Positions 39,635 to 48,866 of a stretch of DNA of 64,000 bases are shown here, piece by piece. Origin of the DNA: UBA5543 sp964464965. GTDB taxonomy: Bacteria > Bacteroidota > Bacteroidia > Chitinophagales > Chitinophagaceae. The position numbers were made by a program, and so were the translations under genes. The stretch lies in the NCBI GenBank assembly GCA_964464965.1, contig CAYXHM010000007.1, forward strand, positions 62,001-126,000, read 5' to 3'. Below the pieces are notes generated by a model. It was not told where the DNA came from. It did no database searches and worked only from the letters and a program-made list of their open reading frames with translations. Position 1 is the stretch's first letter, and every line of letters begins with the position of its first letter.

Positions 39635-42400
39635 TTAAAACTCAAATGCCTTATCCACAATCAGTTCTTTTTGTTGCTTGGCGTGGCTCTTGGTAAAACC
39701 TGTAGCTGATGCCGCGCTTGCAGGGCGTGTTATATACCTGGATACAGAGAAGTTTTCCTGGTTCATATACAAATAACCTGCAGCACCCATATTGCGGGGC
39801 TCTTCCTGCACCCATATCCATTCAGCATTTTTATATTTCTTTTGCAACTCTGCCAGTTGTTTATGTGGCAGTGGGTATATCTGTTCCAGCCTTATGATAG
39901 CTACGTCAGTCAGTTTTTCTTCTATCTGTTTTTCACTCAGATCGAAGTACACCTTTCCGCTGCACAGTAATACGCGTTTTACCTTACTTGCAGTTTTTAT
40001 ATTAGGATCATCTATTACTTCTTTAAAACCACCGGTCGTAAAGTCTTCTATCGGGGAATAAGCCCTGACATGTCTCAGGTTGGCTTTTGGAGAAAAGTTT
40101 ACCAATGGCTTGCGGAAATCCCAGTGCAATTGCCTGCGGAACATATGGAACAGGTTTGCAGCAGTTGTAATGTTTGTAACAACTATATTATCTTCTGCGC
40201 ATAATTGCAGGAACCTTTCCAGCCTGGCTGATGAGTGCTCCGGCCCCTGGCCTTCGTAGCCATGCGGCAGCAGCATAACCATGCCACTCATTTTGCGCCA
40301 TTTAGTTTCCGCAGAAACTATGTACTGGTCAATAACAGTCTGGCATCCATTTGCGAAATCTCCAAACTGGGCCTCCCATATAGTAAGCGCATCAGGGTCT
40401 GCTATGGAATAACCATACTCAAAGCCCAGAACCGCAAATTCACTCAATAATGAATTATATACTTTAAAACCATCAGCATTGTCTGATACAGTGCTGAGCC
40501 TGTTGTAGTTTTCATACGTGCTTTCATCGTGCAATACTGCGTGGCGGTGAGAGAAGGTCCCCCTTTCCACATCCTGCCCGCTCATACGCACCATTTTGCC
40601 TTCGGCTATCAGGCTGGCATAGGCAAGTAGTTCACCCGTAGCCCAGTCAAGCTTTTTCTCATCGTTGTACAGCTTTACTTTTTCTTCCAGCAGTTTTTTG
40701 ATTTTGCGTTGTGGTTTCAGGCCCTTCGGCAAATCCATTATTTTATGAAATAGCTTATCTACCTGTTTAGCATCAATGGCTGTTACAGGAGATTGGTCAA
40801 AATCCCCGGCTTTTGAATGGCGCAGGTTACTCCATGCTTTTTCAGGCCCCTGCATGTTGTATGGTATTGGTTTTTCCTTTACCTCATCCAGCCTTTTTTG
40901 CAGGTCATCCCAATAGCGCTTTTCCATTTCCTCTGCCATCTTTTTTGCATCGGTAGTGCCCGTAGCTAAAAGATGTTGGGTATATGTTTCTCTCGGGTTG
41001 TTATGTTTTTTTATCAGTTCGTACAGATGGGGTTGTGTAAAGCTTGGGTCATCACCTTCATTATGCCCGTGTTTACGATAGCATACCATATCTATAAAAA
41101 TATCCCCACTGTACTTCTGCCTGTATAACACAGCCAGTTCACAAGCTTTTACAACGGCTTCCGGGTCATCACCATTCACATGCAACACCGGTGCCTGTAT
41201 CATAGATGCTATGCTGGTGCAATAGTTTGCAGAGCGAGCGTCATGAAAATCTGTAGTAAAACCTATCTGGTTGTTGATGACAAAATGTATAGTACCGCCT
41301 GTGTGGTAACCCTCCAGTTTGCTCATCTGCAGCAATTCGTACACAACGCCTTGCCCGGCAATAGCGGCATCGCCGTGTATGAGTATAGGTAAAACTTTCC
41401 CGTATTCGCTGTTGTAAATAGAATCGGCCTTGGCACGTGCAAAACCTGCTACCACAGGGTCCACTACCTCAAGGTGAGATGGGTTGGGGGCCAGTTGTAC
41501 ATTTACAGTATTGCCGTTTGGCGTATTGATATTAGAACGGAAGCCAAGGTGGTATTTCACATCGCCACTGCCCATTGTTGTATCGGGCGGCATGTATCCT
41601 TCAAATTCAGAGAATATCTGTTCGTAAGTTTTCTTTAGTGTATTGGCCAGTACATTAAGACGGCCACGGTGGGCCATGCCTATTACTACTTCCTGCACGC
41701 CCGCATCTCCCGCATCATTAATGATAGCGTCTAATGCCGCTATTGTACTTTCTCCACCTTCAAGGCTGAACCTTTTCTGCCCGATGTATTTCTTGTGCAG
41801 GAACTCTTCAAACATCACGCCTTCGTTCAGTTTTTCAAGTATCCTTTTCTTTTTCTCAATAGGCAGCTCCTCTTTCATCATCTCCTCAAATTCCTTCTCT
41901 ACCCATTCGCAGACACTTTGGTCGTTAATGTAGGAATATTCGATACCAACATTACCGGCATAAGTCTTTTTTAGTTTTGCCAGGATATCGGCCAGTTTGG
42001 CTTTGCCCATGTTCAGGAAAGAACCGGCATGAAATTCTGATTCCAGGTCTGCATCATTCAGCCCAAAGAATGCCAGGTCTAATTGTGGCTTTCGGTCTAT
42101 CCTTGGCCTGATAGGGTTTGTTGTAGCTACCAGGTGCCCACGTTTACGGTAAGCGCGTATCAGGCGGAAAACACCCAACTCTTTAGCCAACTGCTCGTTA
42201 CTGACAGGTGTTTTATCTGCATAGGTGGCACTGTGGCTGCCATTGGTGCCATTGCCGTTTATTTTTGATGTTGCAAAATCAAAACCTTCAAAAAACTTCT
42301 TCCACTCACCGTCAACAGAAGCAGGGTCTTTTACAAAATCGTTATACAGAGATTCAACATAAGAAGGGTGCGAACTCATCACGTAAGAAAAATCTTTCAT
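39635..42400 (-). CDS. sucA: 2-oxoglutarate dehydrogenase E1 component
   Basis: A 921-residue thiamine-diphosphate enzyme that decarboxylates 2-oxoglutarate. N-terminus SYVMSSHPSYVESLYNDF is the family start; a small flexible stretch (about 47-65, Gly/Asn/Ser-rich) follows. Motifs: GMAHRGRLNVLANTL (about 242-256), IHGDAAIAGQGVVYE (about 345-359), the ThDP-binding GDDPEAVV with CYRKHGHNEGDDPSFTQP, and C-terminal LLPHGYEGQGPEHSS and WVQEEPRNMGA. Complex partners sucB (E2) and lpd (E3) are not beside it, whereas sucAB are usually adjacent. It has its own full promoter and a hairpin leader. Confidence 0.97.
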   Translation of the reverse strand: MKDFSYVMSSHPSYVESLYNDFVKDPASVDGEWKKFFEGFDFATSKINGNGTNGSHSATYADKTPVSNEQLAKELGVFRLIRAYRKRGHLVATTNPIRPRIDRKPQLDLAFFGLNDADLESEFHAGSFLNMGKAKLADILAKLKKTYAGNVGIEYSYINDQSVCEWVEKEFEEMMKEELPIEKKKRILEKLNEGVMFEEFLHKKYIGQKRFSLEGGESTIAALDAIINDAGDAGVQEVVIGMAHRGRLNVLANTLKKTYEQIFSEFEGYMPPDTTMGSGDVKYHLGFRSNINTPNGNTVNVQLAPNPSHLEVVDPVVAGFARAKADSIYNSEYGKVLPILIHGDAAIAGQGVVYELLQMSKLEGYHTGGTIHFVINNQIGFTTDFHDARSANYCTSIASMIQAPVLHVNGDDPEAVVKACELAVLYRQKYSGDIFIDMVCYRKHGHNEGDDPSFTQPHLYELIKKHNNPRETYTQHLLATGTTDAKKMAEEMEKRYWDDLQKRLDEVKEKPIPYNMQGPEKAWSNLRHSKAGDFDQSPVTAIDAKQVDKLFHKIMDLPKGLKPQRKIKKLLEEKVKLYNDEKKLDWATGELLAYASLIAEGKMVRMSGQDVERGTFSHRHAVLHDESTYENYNRLSTVSDNADGFKVYNSLLSEFAVLGFEYGYSIADPDALTIWEAQFGDFANGCQTVIDQYIVSAETKWRKMSGMVMLLPHGYEGQGPEHSSARLERFLQLCAEDNIVVTNITTAANLFHMFRRQLHWDFRKPLVNFSPKANLRHVRAYSPIEDFTTGGFKEVIDDPNIKTASKVKRVLLCSGKVYFDLSEKQIEEKLTDVAIIRLEQIYPLPHKQLAELQKKYKNAEWIWVQEEPRNMGAAGYLYMNQENFSVSRYITRPASAASATGFTKSHAKQQKELIVDKAFEF

Positions 42401-42443
42401 TGTACTACCTGTAATTTGGTATGCTGTTCTTTAACTAAAGTCA

Positions 42444-42470
42444 AGTCACTAAAAATGCCCCAAAGGGGCG
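42444..42470 (-). promoter_or_regulatory. Hairpin plus U-run at the start of the sucA transcript
   Basis: On the minus strand GCCCC (42469-42465), loop TTT, GGGGC (42461-42457), then ATTTTTAGTG. It begins about 7 nt after the -7 element, so it would form the very 5' end of the sucA leader. A closely similar arrangement precedes tRNA-Trp. Confidence 0.5.
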
Positions 42471-42476
42471 TAGCTA

Positions 42477-42509
42477 CAAAGTTAATAGCAAATGCTTAAT
42501 TGTAGCAAA
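42477..42509 (-). promoter_or_regulatory. Promoter of sucA
   Basis: A perfect -33 TTTG (42509-42506) and -7 TAACTTTG (42484-42477) on the minus strand, separated by 21 nt. The best-formed Bacteroidota promoter in the window. The leader to the sucA ATG is about 70 nt. Confidence 0.65.
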
Positions 42510-42564
42510 TAACCTCGATAAAAGGAATGGATTATTTGAATGTAAATATGTTTAATGTTATTCT

Positions 42565-44592
42565 TTATTTTATAAGTGGCCATGTAAAGCCAAAACGCAT
42601 CATCATATCCTGTGCAGGATAGCCCGGAGCGTATATTGCGTTGCCTTCCGTAAACAGCGTCTGCACCTGGTCGAGCATTATATAACACCGGAAACGCTTG
42701 ACTTTAAAGTTAAAGAAAGCGGCATAAATGGGGTCGTTTGAAAGAAAATAAGTATTTGTGTAATAATAGCGATGGAAGATAGGGCTGTATGATGCTGTAT
42801 TATACGGACTGTGATACCGCATTTGTACACCTACAGCAATTTGCAATGCGCTTTTGAATATTTTTCTTTCGTAACTGAGCTGGTGTCGCCCCATAAGCAT
42901 TGGGATATTGACAGGTGCTGAACCGGGCACCTGCTGGTATATCAGTTCATTGTCAAGTACTATACCCCTCCACCCAAATGCTTTTTGGGCAGACAACTGG
43001 AGGATGTTGAATGCTGTAGCATACTGGCCGGGCAGTTGCGACTGGTTGATGTACAGGTAGTTGCTTACCAAATGGTTTTTCAGCCCGACATTGAAATTAT
43101 ACCGTGTACTGGAAAGCGCAGCATATAAAGTAGTAATGCTTTCTTTGTTGAAGCTGTTGGTAATGGTATCGTATTGGTTGATATAAAGCGTATAGCTATA
43201 CGGTGCATTATTAATATTTTGCTGTACTCCTGCTTCAAGTGTCGCAAAGCCATCGCCCAGTTCCTTGCCTGCAAAAGCTTTTAACAGGGAATTGCCCGCA
43301 GCTATGCCGGTAATATAAAACTTTGCGTCAGCGCCATAAAACCATTGCCCTGTATCCAGCGCCTCTTTGCGTATTTGCCCAACCAGGTAGTTGCTGGCAT
43401 AAGTTACAAAAGTGGCCCCATCCAGGTAGCGGGTAGAGAATTTATCTACCTGTATACCGGCGCCGGCGCTGAAGCGGATCTGCTGCTCATTTTTGCCTAT
43501 AAAACCATTGAGCAGCAAAGCATTGTCAAAAGTATTTTGTTTTTGACGTGTGAAAACAGAATCGCCTTCAAGAAATACTGTGTTGAAGAAGGGAGCATAC
43601 CTTAATGAATCAGGGGCTTTATCCTTGTAAGTATATTGTTGGTTGCTGAGGCGAAAATGGTGACTTATGCCAAACCTGGGCGTAAAGGTAATGCTCATTT
43701 TAGTGGAGTCATCATTATACAGGCTGTCTGTACGCCCCCACGAGTAGCCGTGTTGCAGAACAACATTGTAATCGCGTACAACATTTGTAATAAGCGAACG
43801 CGGCACTGCTGAGCCGGAATTTGCCTGTGCGTTGGCATAATTTATATCAATATTACTACGTGTACTAAAGTCAGGGTCAGTTAACTGCGTTTCATCCGCA
43901 ATACCACCATTTTCGTCCTGCTGGCCTTTGTTGTAAGAGAATCCGGCCCTTAATTTATACTTGCGGTTTATGCTTTCATAGTTAGTCGTAACAGCACCCA
44001 TATCGTGCACAGTACGTTGCAGAAGGAAAAAACCACCTGCACCCAGCCTCTTGTATTCTACAGCTACATTCCAGTTGGGTTTAATGTTCTGGGTATGCAT
44101 TATATGCAGGTTTTGTTCCAGTTTGCTGCCCAGGTTGAATGAAAACAGGGAATATGGTGCGGTAGTATTATAAAACCGGAGGCTATCAGGCTTTATGCGG
44201 TAAACATCCAGCGCGTTATATCCTAAAGTAGGGCCCAGCCTGTCTTCGGGCGTAAATTCCAGGTTACGTACTGCGCTGCCAAAGTTGCCCAGATCCACGT
44301 ACCATGGTTGGTAATAGGGCCTGCGGTGAAAAGTATGAATGGAAGAATCAGGCAGGTGTACCCTTTCAGAATTCAGCAGTTTGTACTGTACTTTAATAGT
44401 CTTATCGCTGCTCCATTCATCTGTGTTCGATTGTTCAAATGCTACAGAATCTTTGAGTTTATCGCCCGGAAGGCCCAATGGGGCACCGGGCTGCTGCTGG
44501 GCATATACGCCGGTGCTGGATAAGAAAAATAAGACAATGCAGCAACCCGGCAGGAAGCTGAACAGTGTTCTGTTATGTAGATTGATAATCAA
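42565..44592 (-). CDS. Putative outer-membrane porin (Bacteroidota family)
   Basis: A 675-residue predicted beta-barrel of the Bacteroidota putative porin family. Signal peptide about 1-31 (SFLPGCCIVLFFLSSTGVYA), then a polar segment with HRRPYYQPWYVDLGNFGSA (typical family start) and about sixteen to eighteen amphipathic strands. The protein ends FGFTWPLIK. No plug domain or TonB box is seen. The start codon appears to be TTG at 44592 because no ATG precedes the signal peptide; the -7 element lies only 7 nt before it, so the mRNA is almost leaderless. Cargo unknown. Confidence 0.75.
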   Translation of the reverse strand: MIINLHNRTLFSFLPGCCIVLFFLSSTGVYAQQQPGAPLGLPGDKLKDSVAFEQSNTDEWSSDKTIKVQYKLLNSERVHLPDSSIHTFHRRPYYQPWYVDLGNFGSAVRNLEFTPEDRLGPTLGYNALDVYRIKPDSLRFYNTTAPYSLFSFNLGSKLEQNLHIMHTQNIKPNWNVAVEYKRLGAGGFFLLQRTVHDMGAVTTNYESINRKYKLRAGFSYNKGQQDENGGIADETQLTDPDFSTRSNIDINYANAQANSGSAVPRSLITNVVRDYNVVLQHGYSWGRTDSLYNDDSTKMSITFTPRFGISHHFRLSNQQYTYKDKAPDSLRYAPFFNTVFLEGDSVFTRQKQNTFDNALLLNGFIGKNEQQIRFSAGAGIQVDKFSTRYLDGATFVTYASNYLVGQIRKEALDTGQWFYGADAKFYITGIAAGNSLLKAFAGKELGDGFATLEAGVQQNINNAPYSYTLYINQYDTITNSFNKESITTLYAALSSTRYNFNVGLKNHLVSNYLYINQSQLPGQYATAFNILQLSAQKAFGWRGIVLDNELIYQQVPGSAPVNIPMLMGRHQLSYERKIFKSALQIAVGVQMRYHSPYNTASYSPIFHRYYYTNTYFLSNDPIYAAFFNFKVKRFRCYIMLDQVQTLFTEGNAIYAPGYPAQDMMMRFGFTWPLIK

Positions 44593-44599
44593 GCAGGTG

Positions 44600-44607
44600 C
44601 AAAGTTA
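44600..44607 (-). promoter_or_regulatory. -7 promoter element of the porin gene
   Basis: TAACTTTG on the minus strand, a perfect TAnnTTTG, ends 7 nt before the TTG start at 44592. Confidence 0.5.
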
Positions 44608-44654
44608 ATGGAATAGATGTTACATAGCCGGTTATTGCTTTTCTGCTGTTGCGC

Positions 44655-45218
44655 TCAGTACCCCGGATTAGGCACATCATTTACTTTTACCACACCCTCT
44701 TCCAGGTGGGTGTTGGGCAGCTCCAGGAAGTGCCGCTGTTCTATAGCATCTATAGCAGCCTTGCGGTTCAGGTGCTGGCCTACAATTTCCTTTATGTTTT
44801 TACCTGCCAGGTTCAGGATGTCGTTTTTAAGTCGAATAGCCCGTGCAGCCCTAGCCAGCCCGTAAAACTGTATAGCAACCAATACCACTATGGCATATAC
44901 CACAAAATTGAGCGCTTGTATGTTTATCCAGCCCATGCCCTGGTAGTCGGGTTTAAAGCGCAGGTCTGCCAGTAGGTAGAACGGAAAAATTTTATCTTTA
45001 AAGAACAGGAAAACGACAATGCCAATGGCCAGCAGGTAACAGATTATTTCAGAGAAAATGAGCAAACCTTTGCTTACCAGGCGTTGTGCTGCGGGCTTGC
45101 GTAAAGATGTGCCAAGGGGGTCGAGCAGTTCTACCTGCTCGTATATCATTTTTTTTTGCTCCTTAAAATCTTTTAATAAATCGTCTTGCAACCTGTTAGC
45201 GGTCATAATGCTGTGCAT
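44655..45218 (-). CDS. Two-helix membrane protein, function unknown
   Basis: A protein of 187 residues (183 from a second ATG at 45206). N-terminal cytoplasmic helix rich in Asp, Lys and Glu (LQDDLLKDFKEQKKMIYEQVE), two transmembrane segments (about 50-70 and 90-115; IICYLLAIGIVVFLFF, NFVVYAIVVLVAIQFYGL), then a basic, helical C-terminus ending VVKVNDVPNPGY. A longer reading frame upstream to 45284 was rejected because it passes through a good promoter (-7 at 45237-45230). No known family. Confidence 0.6.
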   Translation of the reverse strand: MHSIMTANRLQDDLLKDFKEQKKMIYEQVELLDPLGTSLRKPAAQRLVSKGLLIFSEIICYLLAIGIVVFLFFKDKIFPFYLLADLRFKPDYQGMGWINIQALNFVVYAIVVLVAIQFYGLARAARAIRLKNDILNLAGKNIKEIVGQHLNRKAAIDAIEQRHFLELPNTHLEEGVVKVNDVPNPGY

Positions 45219-45229
45219 TGGGGTTAACG

Positions 45230-45259
45230 CAAAAGTAACATTGCTAATTGTTACCACAA
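45230..45259 (-). promoter_or_regulatory. Promoter of the two-helix membrane protein gene
   Basis: TTG (45259-45257) and a perfect -7 TACTTTTG (45237-45230) on the minus strand, spacer 19 nt. It excludes upstream in-frame starts of this gene. Confidence 0.55.
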
Positions 45260-45450
45260 TCGTGGGCGGGAAATAAGTTTCCACATTTATGACAATATAT
45301 GTTTATAAAACCCGCCAGTTTTCAGACCTTTGCACATCTTTAGCCGGAGGTGTTGTGTATATGTTATTATATACATGCCACCCGGTATTTATCCCAGCGT
45401 ATGCCATGGATATTCTAAACATGGCTACGTATTGATTATTAATTGGTTGC

Positions 45451-47043
45451 ATGAAGAACAAAAAGGAAATAGACCGGAGGCGGACATTCGCCATTATATC
45501 TCACCCGGATGCGGGTAAAACCACGCTGACAGAAAAGCTGCTGTTGTTTGGTGGTGCGATAAATGTGGCGGGAGCGGTAAAAAGTAATAAGATAAAAAAA
45601 CATGCTACCAGCGACTTTATGGAAATAGAGAAGCAGCGTGGTATATCGGTGGCTACGTCGGTAATGTGTTTTGAATACCGTGATGTGCTGGTGAACCTGC
45701 TGGATACGCCGGGCCACAAGGACTTTGCCGAAGATACTTACCGCACGCTGACAGCTGTGGATAGCGTAATACTGGTGATAGACGGCGTAAATGGGGTGGA
45801 AGAACAAACCCGACGACTGATGGAGGTGTGCCGTATGAGGGATACGCCCGTAATAGTATTTGTGAATAAAATGGATCGTGATGGTAAGTTTCCTTTCGAC
45901 CTGATGGACGAGATAGAGAAGGAACTGAACATAAGCCTGCACCCTATGACCTGGCCCATAAATATGGGTAAGGAATTTAAAGGTGTATATAACCTGCACG
46001 ATAAAAGCCTTAACCTGTTTACTGCCAGCCAGAAAGCAACGGAAGAAAATACGGTACCGATACCCGACCTGAATGATAGCTTGCTTGATGAGAAGGTAGG
46101 TGAGCGCGATGCCAAACAACTGAGGGAAGATTCAGACCTGCTGCAAGGCGTATATGGTGAACTGGACAAACAGGCCTACCTGGATGCTAAAGTTGCCCCA
46201 TTGTTTTTTGGCAGTGCGGTGAATAATTTTGGTGTAAAAGAACTGCTGGACACTTTTATAACAATAGCGCCACGCCCGTTGGGCAGGCCCACCAGCAAGC
46301 GTTTTGTAAATACTGATGAGGACAAGTTTTCGGGCTTTATCTTTAAAATACACGCCAACCTTGATCCCAGGCACAGGGACAGGATTGCCTTTCTGAGGGT
46401 GGTATCGGGAGAATTCAGACGTAATACATACTTTAAACACACACGCCTGGGCAAAGATGTACGCTTCAGCAATCCATATTCTTTTATGGCGCGCGAGAAG
46501 GAAGTGGTAGATAGTGCCTTCCCAGGAGATGTAGTAGGTTTGTATGATACCGGGAGCTTTAAAATAGGGGATACGCTTACTGAAGGTGAAGACTTGCAGT
46601 TTACAGGTATACCTACGTTCTCTCCTGAAATTTTTAAAGAACTGGTGAACAAAGACCCGCTGAAAACAAAACAGCTTGATAAGGGTATCCGCCAGTTGAC
46701 TGATGAAGGGGTTGCGCAGTTGTTCACACAGCACGGCGGCAACCGTAAAATAATAGGCTGTGTAGGTGAACTGCAATTTGAGGTGATACAATACCGCCTG
46801 TTACAGGAGTATGGTGCCTCGTGCGCGTTCAATCCGCTTAGCTTTTATAAAGCATGCTGGATAACAGGTGATAAAAAGAAGATAGACGAATTTGTGCGCT
46901 TTAAACAGGCAAACATCATGGAAGATAAAGATGGTAACCTTGTGTACCTGGCACAGAGTGAGTGGTTCCTGAATACGGAGAAGCAAAACAATCCTGATAT
47001 ACAATTTCACTTTACCAGCGAGTTTAAGACGGCAATGGCTTAA
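45451..47043 (+). CDS. prfC: Peptide chain release factor 3
   Basis: A 530-residue GTPase that recycles RF1/RF2 after peptide release. G1 SHPDAGKTTLTEKLL (about 17-31), G2 region KQRGISVATSVMCFEY, G3 LLDTPGHKDFAEDTY (about 82-96), G4 NKMDRDGKFPFDLMDEI (about 140-156). Domains II and III follow with GFIFKIHANLDPRHRDRIAF and GELQFEVIQYRLLQEYGA. Length normal. A near -7 element GACCTTTG at 45326-45333 lies about 120 nt upstream. A small hairpin after the stop probably ends the transcript. Confidence 0.96.
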   Translation: MKNKKEIDRRRTFAIISHPDAGKTTLTEKLLLFGGAINVAGAVKSNKIKKHATSDFMEIEKQRGISVATSVMCFEYRDVLVNLLDTPGHKDFAEDTYRTLTAVDSVILVIDGVNGVEEQTRRLMEVCRMRDTPVIVFVNKMDRDGKFPFDLMDEIEKELNISLHPMTWPINMGKEFKGVYNLHDKSLNLFTASQKATEENTVPIPDLNDSLLDEKVGERDAKQLREDSDLLQGVYGELDKQAYLDAKVAPLFFGSAVNNFGVKELLDTFITIAPRPLGRPTSKRFVNTDEDKFSGFIFKIHANLDPRHRDRIAFLRVVSGEFRRNTYFKHTRLGKDVRFSNPYSFMAREKEVVDSAFPGDVVGLYDTGSFKIGDTLTEGEDLQFTGIPTFSPEIFKELVNKDPLKTKQLDKGIRQLTDEGVAQLFTQHGGNRKIIGCVGELQFEVIQYRLLQEYGASCAFNPLSFYKACWITGDKKKIDEFVRFKQANIMEDKDGNLVYLAQSEWFLNTEKQNNPDIQFHFTSEFKTAMA

Positions 47044-47069
47044 GTGGTTTTCTCCTTATAAAATATATG

Positions 47070-47099
47070 GGCTGCTCAATGTCGGGCAGCCTTTGTTAT
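47070..47099 (+). terminator. Probable terminator after prfC
   Basis: GGCTGC (47070-47075) pairs with GCAGCC (47086-47091) across 10 nt, followed by TTTGTTATT. A modest but well-placed intrinsic terminator. Confidence 0.55.
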
Positions 47100-47172
47100 T
47101 ACTGACAAACAAATTACACAACTTGTAATGGAATAACCTGCACGGTTGGGTTTAATATTTAAACCAACAGTT

Positions 47173-47967
47173 ATGGACGCAGAGAAAATTGCCAATGCAG
47201 ATTACCTGGATATCCTGTTTGATAACCGCAATAAGCTATATGGTGGTTATGTACTTAGAAAAACAGAGAATAACCGCATGATAAAAGCCTTACTTATTAT
47301 GTCCTGTTTTATTTTAGCCTTTTGCATCTGGACTTTTATCGATACCCATGGGGCTAATACAAATCCTTCCGTAACGCAAATAGAAGACCGTGTGCATGAA
47401 TTCAAAGACATCCGATTACCCATAGAGCCACCAAAACCACCACAGGAATTGCCAAAAGAAATGGCGTCCGCAAAGCCTTCAATTAAAAACCCTGCACCCG
47501 TAATAGCCCCTGATGATATAGTGAAAACACAACCACCTGCAGTGGACAGTTTTGCCGGCAGGGAATCAGGGCCAACAACCAATGCGGGAAAAACTGATGG
47601 CAGCGTAATCATACCAAAAGAAGGGACAGGCAATGGTAAGGAAATAGTACAAACTCCTGTTGAGCCGATAACTTATGCTGAAGAAATGCCTGCTTTTCAG
47701 GGTGATATTTATGTTTATCTTGCAAAATCAGTCCGCTATCCGCGTAGTGCAATAGAAAACGGTGTTGAGGGTAGGGTGATTATCAGCTTTGTTGTAAATG
47801 AGGACGGGCATATCAGCAATGCTGTTGTGAAACGTGGTATAGGCGCAGGATGTGACGAGGAAGGGCTGCGTGTTGTGAATAATATGCCTGCATGGAAGCC
47901 GGGCAGGCAGAATGGCAGAGCTGTAAAGGTCTATTACACTTTGCCCATAAACTTTAAGCTGCAGTAG
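47173..47967 (+). CDS. TonB family energy-transducing protein
   Basis: A 264-residue TonB-like protein: short cytoplasmic N-terminus (DYLDILFDNRNKLYGGYVLR, the part typical of Bacteroidota TonB proteins), one transmembrane helix (about 40-60, ALLIMSCFILAFCIWTFI), a Pro/Lys-rich periplasmic stretch (PIEPPKPPQELPKE) and the C-terminal TonB domain (about 175-264; VYLAKSVRYPRSAIENG, EGRVIISFVVNEDGHISNA, GLRVVNNMPAWKPGRQNG). It would couple the proton gradient to outer-membrane receptors. No exbB/exbD next to it. ATG at 47173 preferred to an upstream TTG at 47146. Confidence 0.9.
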   Translation: MDAEKIANADYLDILFDNRNKLYGGYVLRKTENNRMIKALLIMSCFILAFCIWTFIDTHGANTNPSVTQIEDRVHEFKDIRLPIEPPKPPQELPKEMASAKPSIKNPAPVIAPDDIVKTQPPAVDSFAGRESGPTTNAGKTDGSVIIPKEGTGNGKEIVQTPVEPITYAEEMPAFQGDIYVYLAKSVRYPRSAIENGVEGRVIISFVVNEDGHISNAVVKRGIGAGCDEEGLRVVNNMPAWKPGRQNGRAVKVYYTLPINFKLQ

Positions 47968-47979
47968 CAGAAAAGATAG

Positions 47980-48816
47980 TTAAATGGTCATTGCCATTTC
48001 GTATTGGCAGATATATATCTGCATGCCGAGTGTTTTTAGAAATGCATTCGTATTATCAGAGTCCGCGTCAACATTTACAATGGTTACCGGCTGTGCACTT
48101 TTACCCGCTAAATGATGAAACAATGCAGATGCCATACCTTTGCGCCGGTGTTGTTTAGCAACAGCAAATTGTAATATGCGCCCGGTGTTTTTATTGTAAT
48201 GAACATAAGCCGCTATTTTATTATTCTCTTTAATGCAGAAGGTTGAAACAGCATCGCTCCAGTTTCTTACCCTATTATTCATTTGCTGCCAGGCGGGCTG
48301 CCAGTCGCCCAATGTTAACAGCTCCTCCATATCGTTACCAGATATTTCTTCAATATCGTATTTTTCAGCAGGTATACCCGTTGACATGCCTTTGTATGCG
48401 AAGAGTTCTCGCTTTTTTCTGAAGCCAATGCGTTCATAAATAGCATAAGCACCAGTATTGTTTGTTAACACTTCCAGCAGAATTTTTTTAGTTCCAAGTT
48501 GCCTGAGGGTTGGTAATATATACCCAAACATACGTTGTGTAAGTTTTTGCCCCCTATAAGCAGGTATTACACCCGTGCCGCCATCCCAGGCACACACTTC
48601 ATTGTCAACAGTATCTATTGCAAAGAAAATAAAGCCTACAAGTATCCCGCCATCAAATGCGGCTACAGAAACAGACAGATCAATATTCTCGACTTTTATC
48701 TTATTAAGTAAGGCTTCTTCTGTGAAACGGAGATCGAGTTCATAATCTGCAAAGGCAGCATTAAACGTATTGGTCAATATGGTGATAGGTGTGCCACTTA
48801 GCGTTTTGAATTCCAT
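47980..48816 (-). CDS. GNAT acetyltransferase with two GNAT-like halves
   Basis: A 278-residue protein. N-terminal GNAT domain (1-140) with the acetyl-CoA loop region GGTGVIPAYRGQKLTQRMF (about 79-97) and YAIYERIGFRKKRE; C-terminal half (about 150-278) with a second loop AVAKQHRRKGMASALFHHL (Gln/Arg-x-x-Gly-x-Ala/Gly pattern). This tandem layout is typical of aminoglycoside-like or lysine acetyltransferases of unknown substrate. Cytoplasmic. It converges on the TonB gene with a 12-nt gap. Confidence 0.82.
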   Translation of the reverse strand: MEFKTLSGTPITILTNTFNAAFADYELDLRFTEEALLNKIKVENIDLSVSVAAFDGGILVGFIFFAIDTVDNEVCAWDGGTGVIPAYRGQKLTQRMFGYILPTLRQLGTKKILLEVLTNNTGAYAIYERIGFRKKRELFAYKGMSTGIPAEKYDIEEISGNDMEELLTLGDWQPAWQQMNNRVRNWSDAVSTFCIKENNKIAAYVHYNKNTGRILQFAVAKQHRRKGMASALFHHLAGKSAQPVTIVNVDADSDNTNAFLKTLGMQIYICQYEMAMTI

Positions 48817-48856
48817 ACGATGAAATTACAGTAGCCCGGTTAATCTGCAAATATTT

Positions 48857-48864
48857 TACTTTTG
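48857..48864 (+). promoter_or_regulatory. -7 promoter element overlapping the start region of pdeM
   Basis: TACTTTTG, a perfect TAnnTTTG, ends only 2 nt before the first of three consecutive ATG codons (48867, 48870, 48873). Transcription would begin at or inside these codons, so the mRNA is probably leaderless. Confidence 0.5.
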
Positions 48865-48866
48865 CC

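Noticed and set aside
45439..46791. Long open frames on the minus strand inside prfC
   Set aside because: They lie fully antisense to a textbook RF3 gene, have odd compositions rich in Tyr, His and Cys, and show no family motif.
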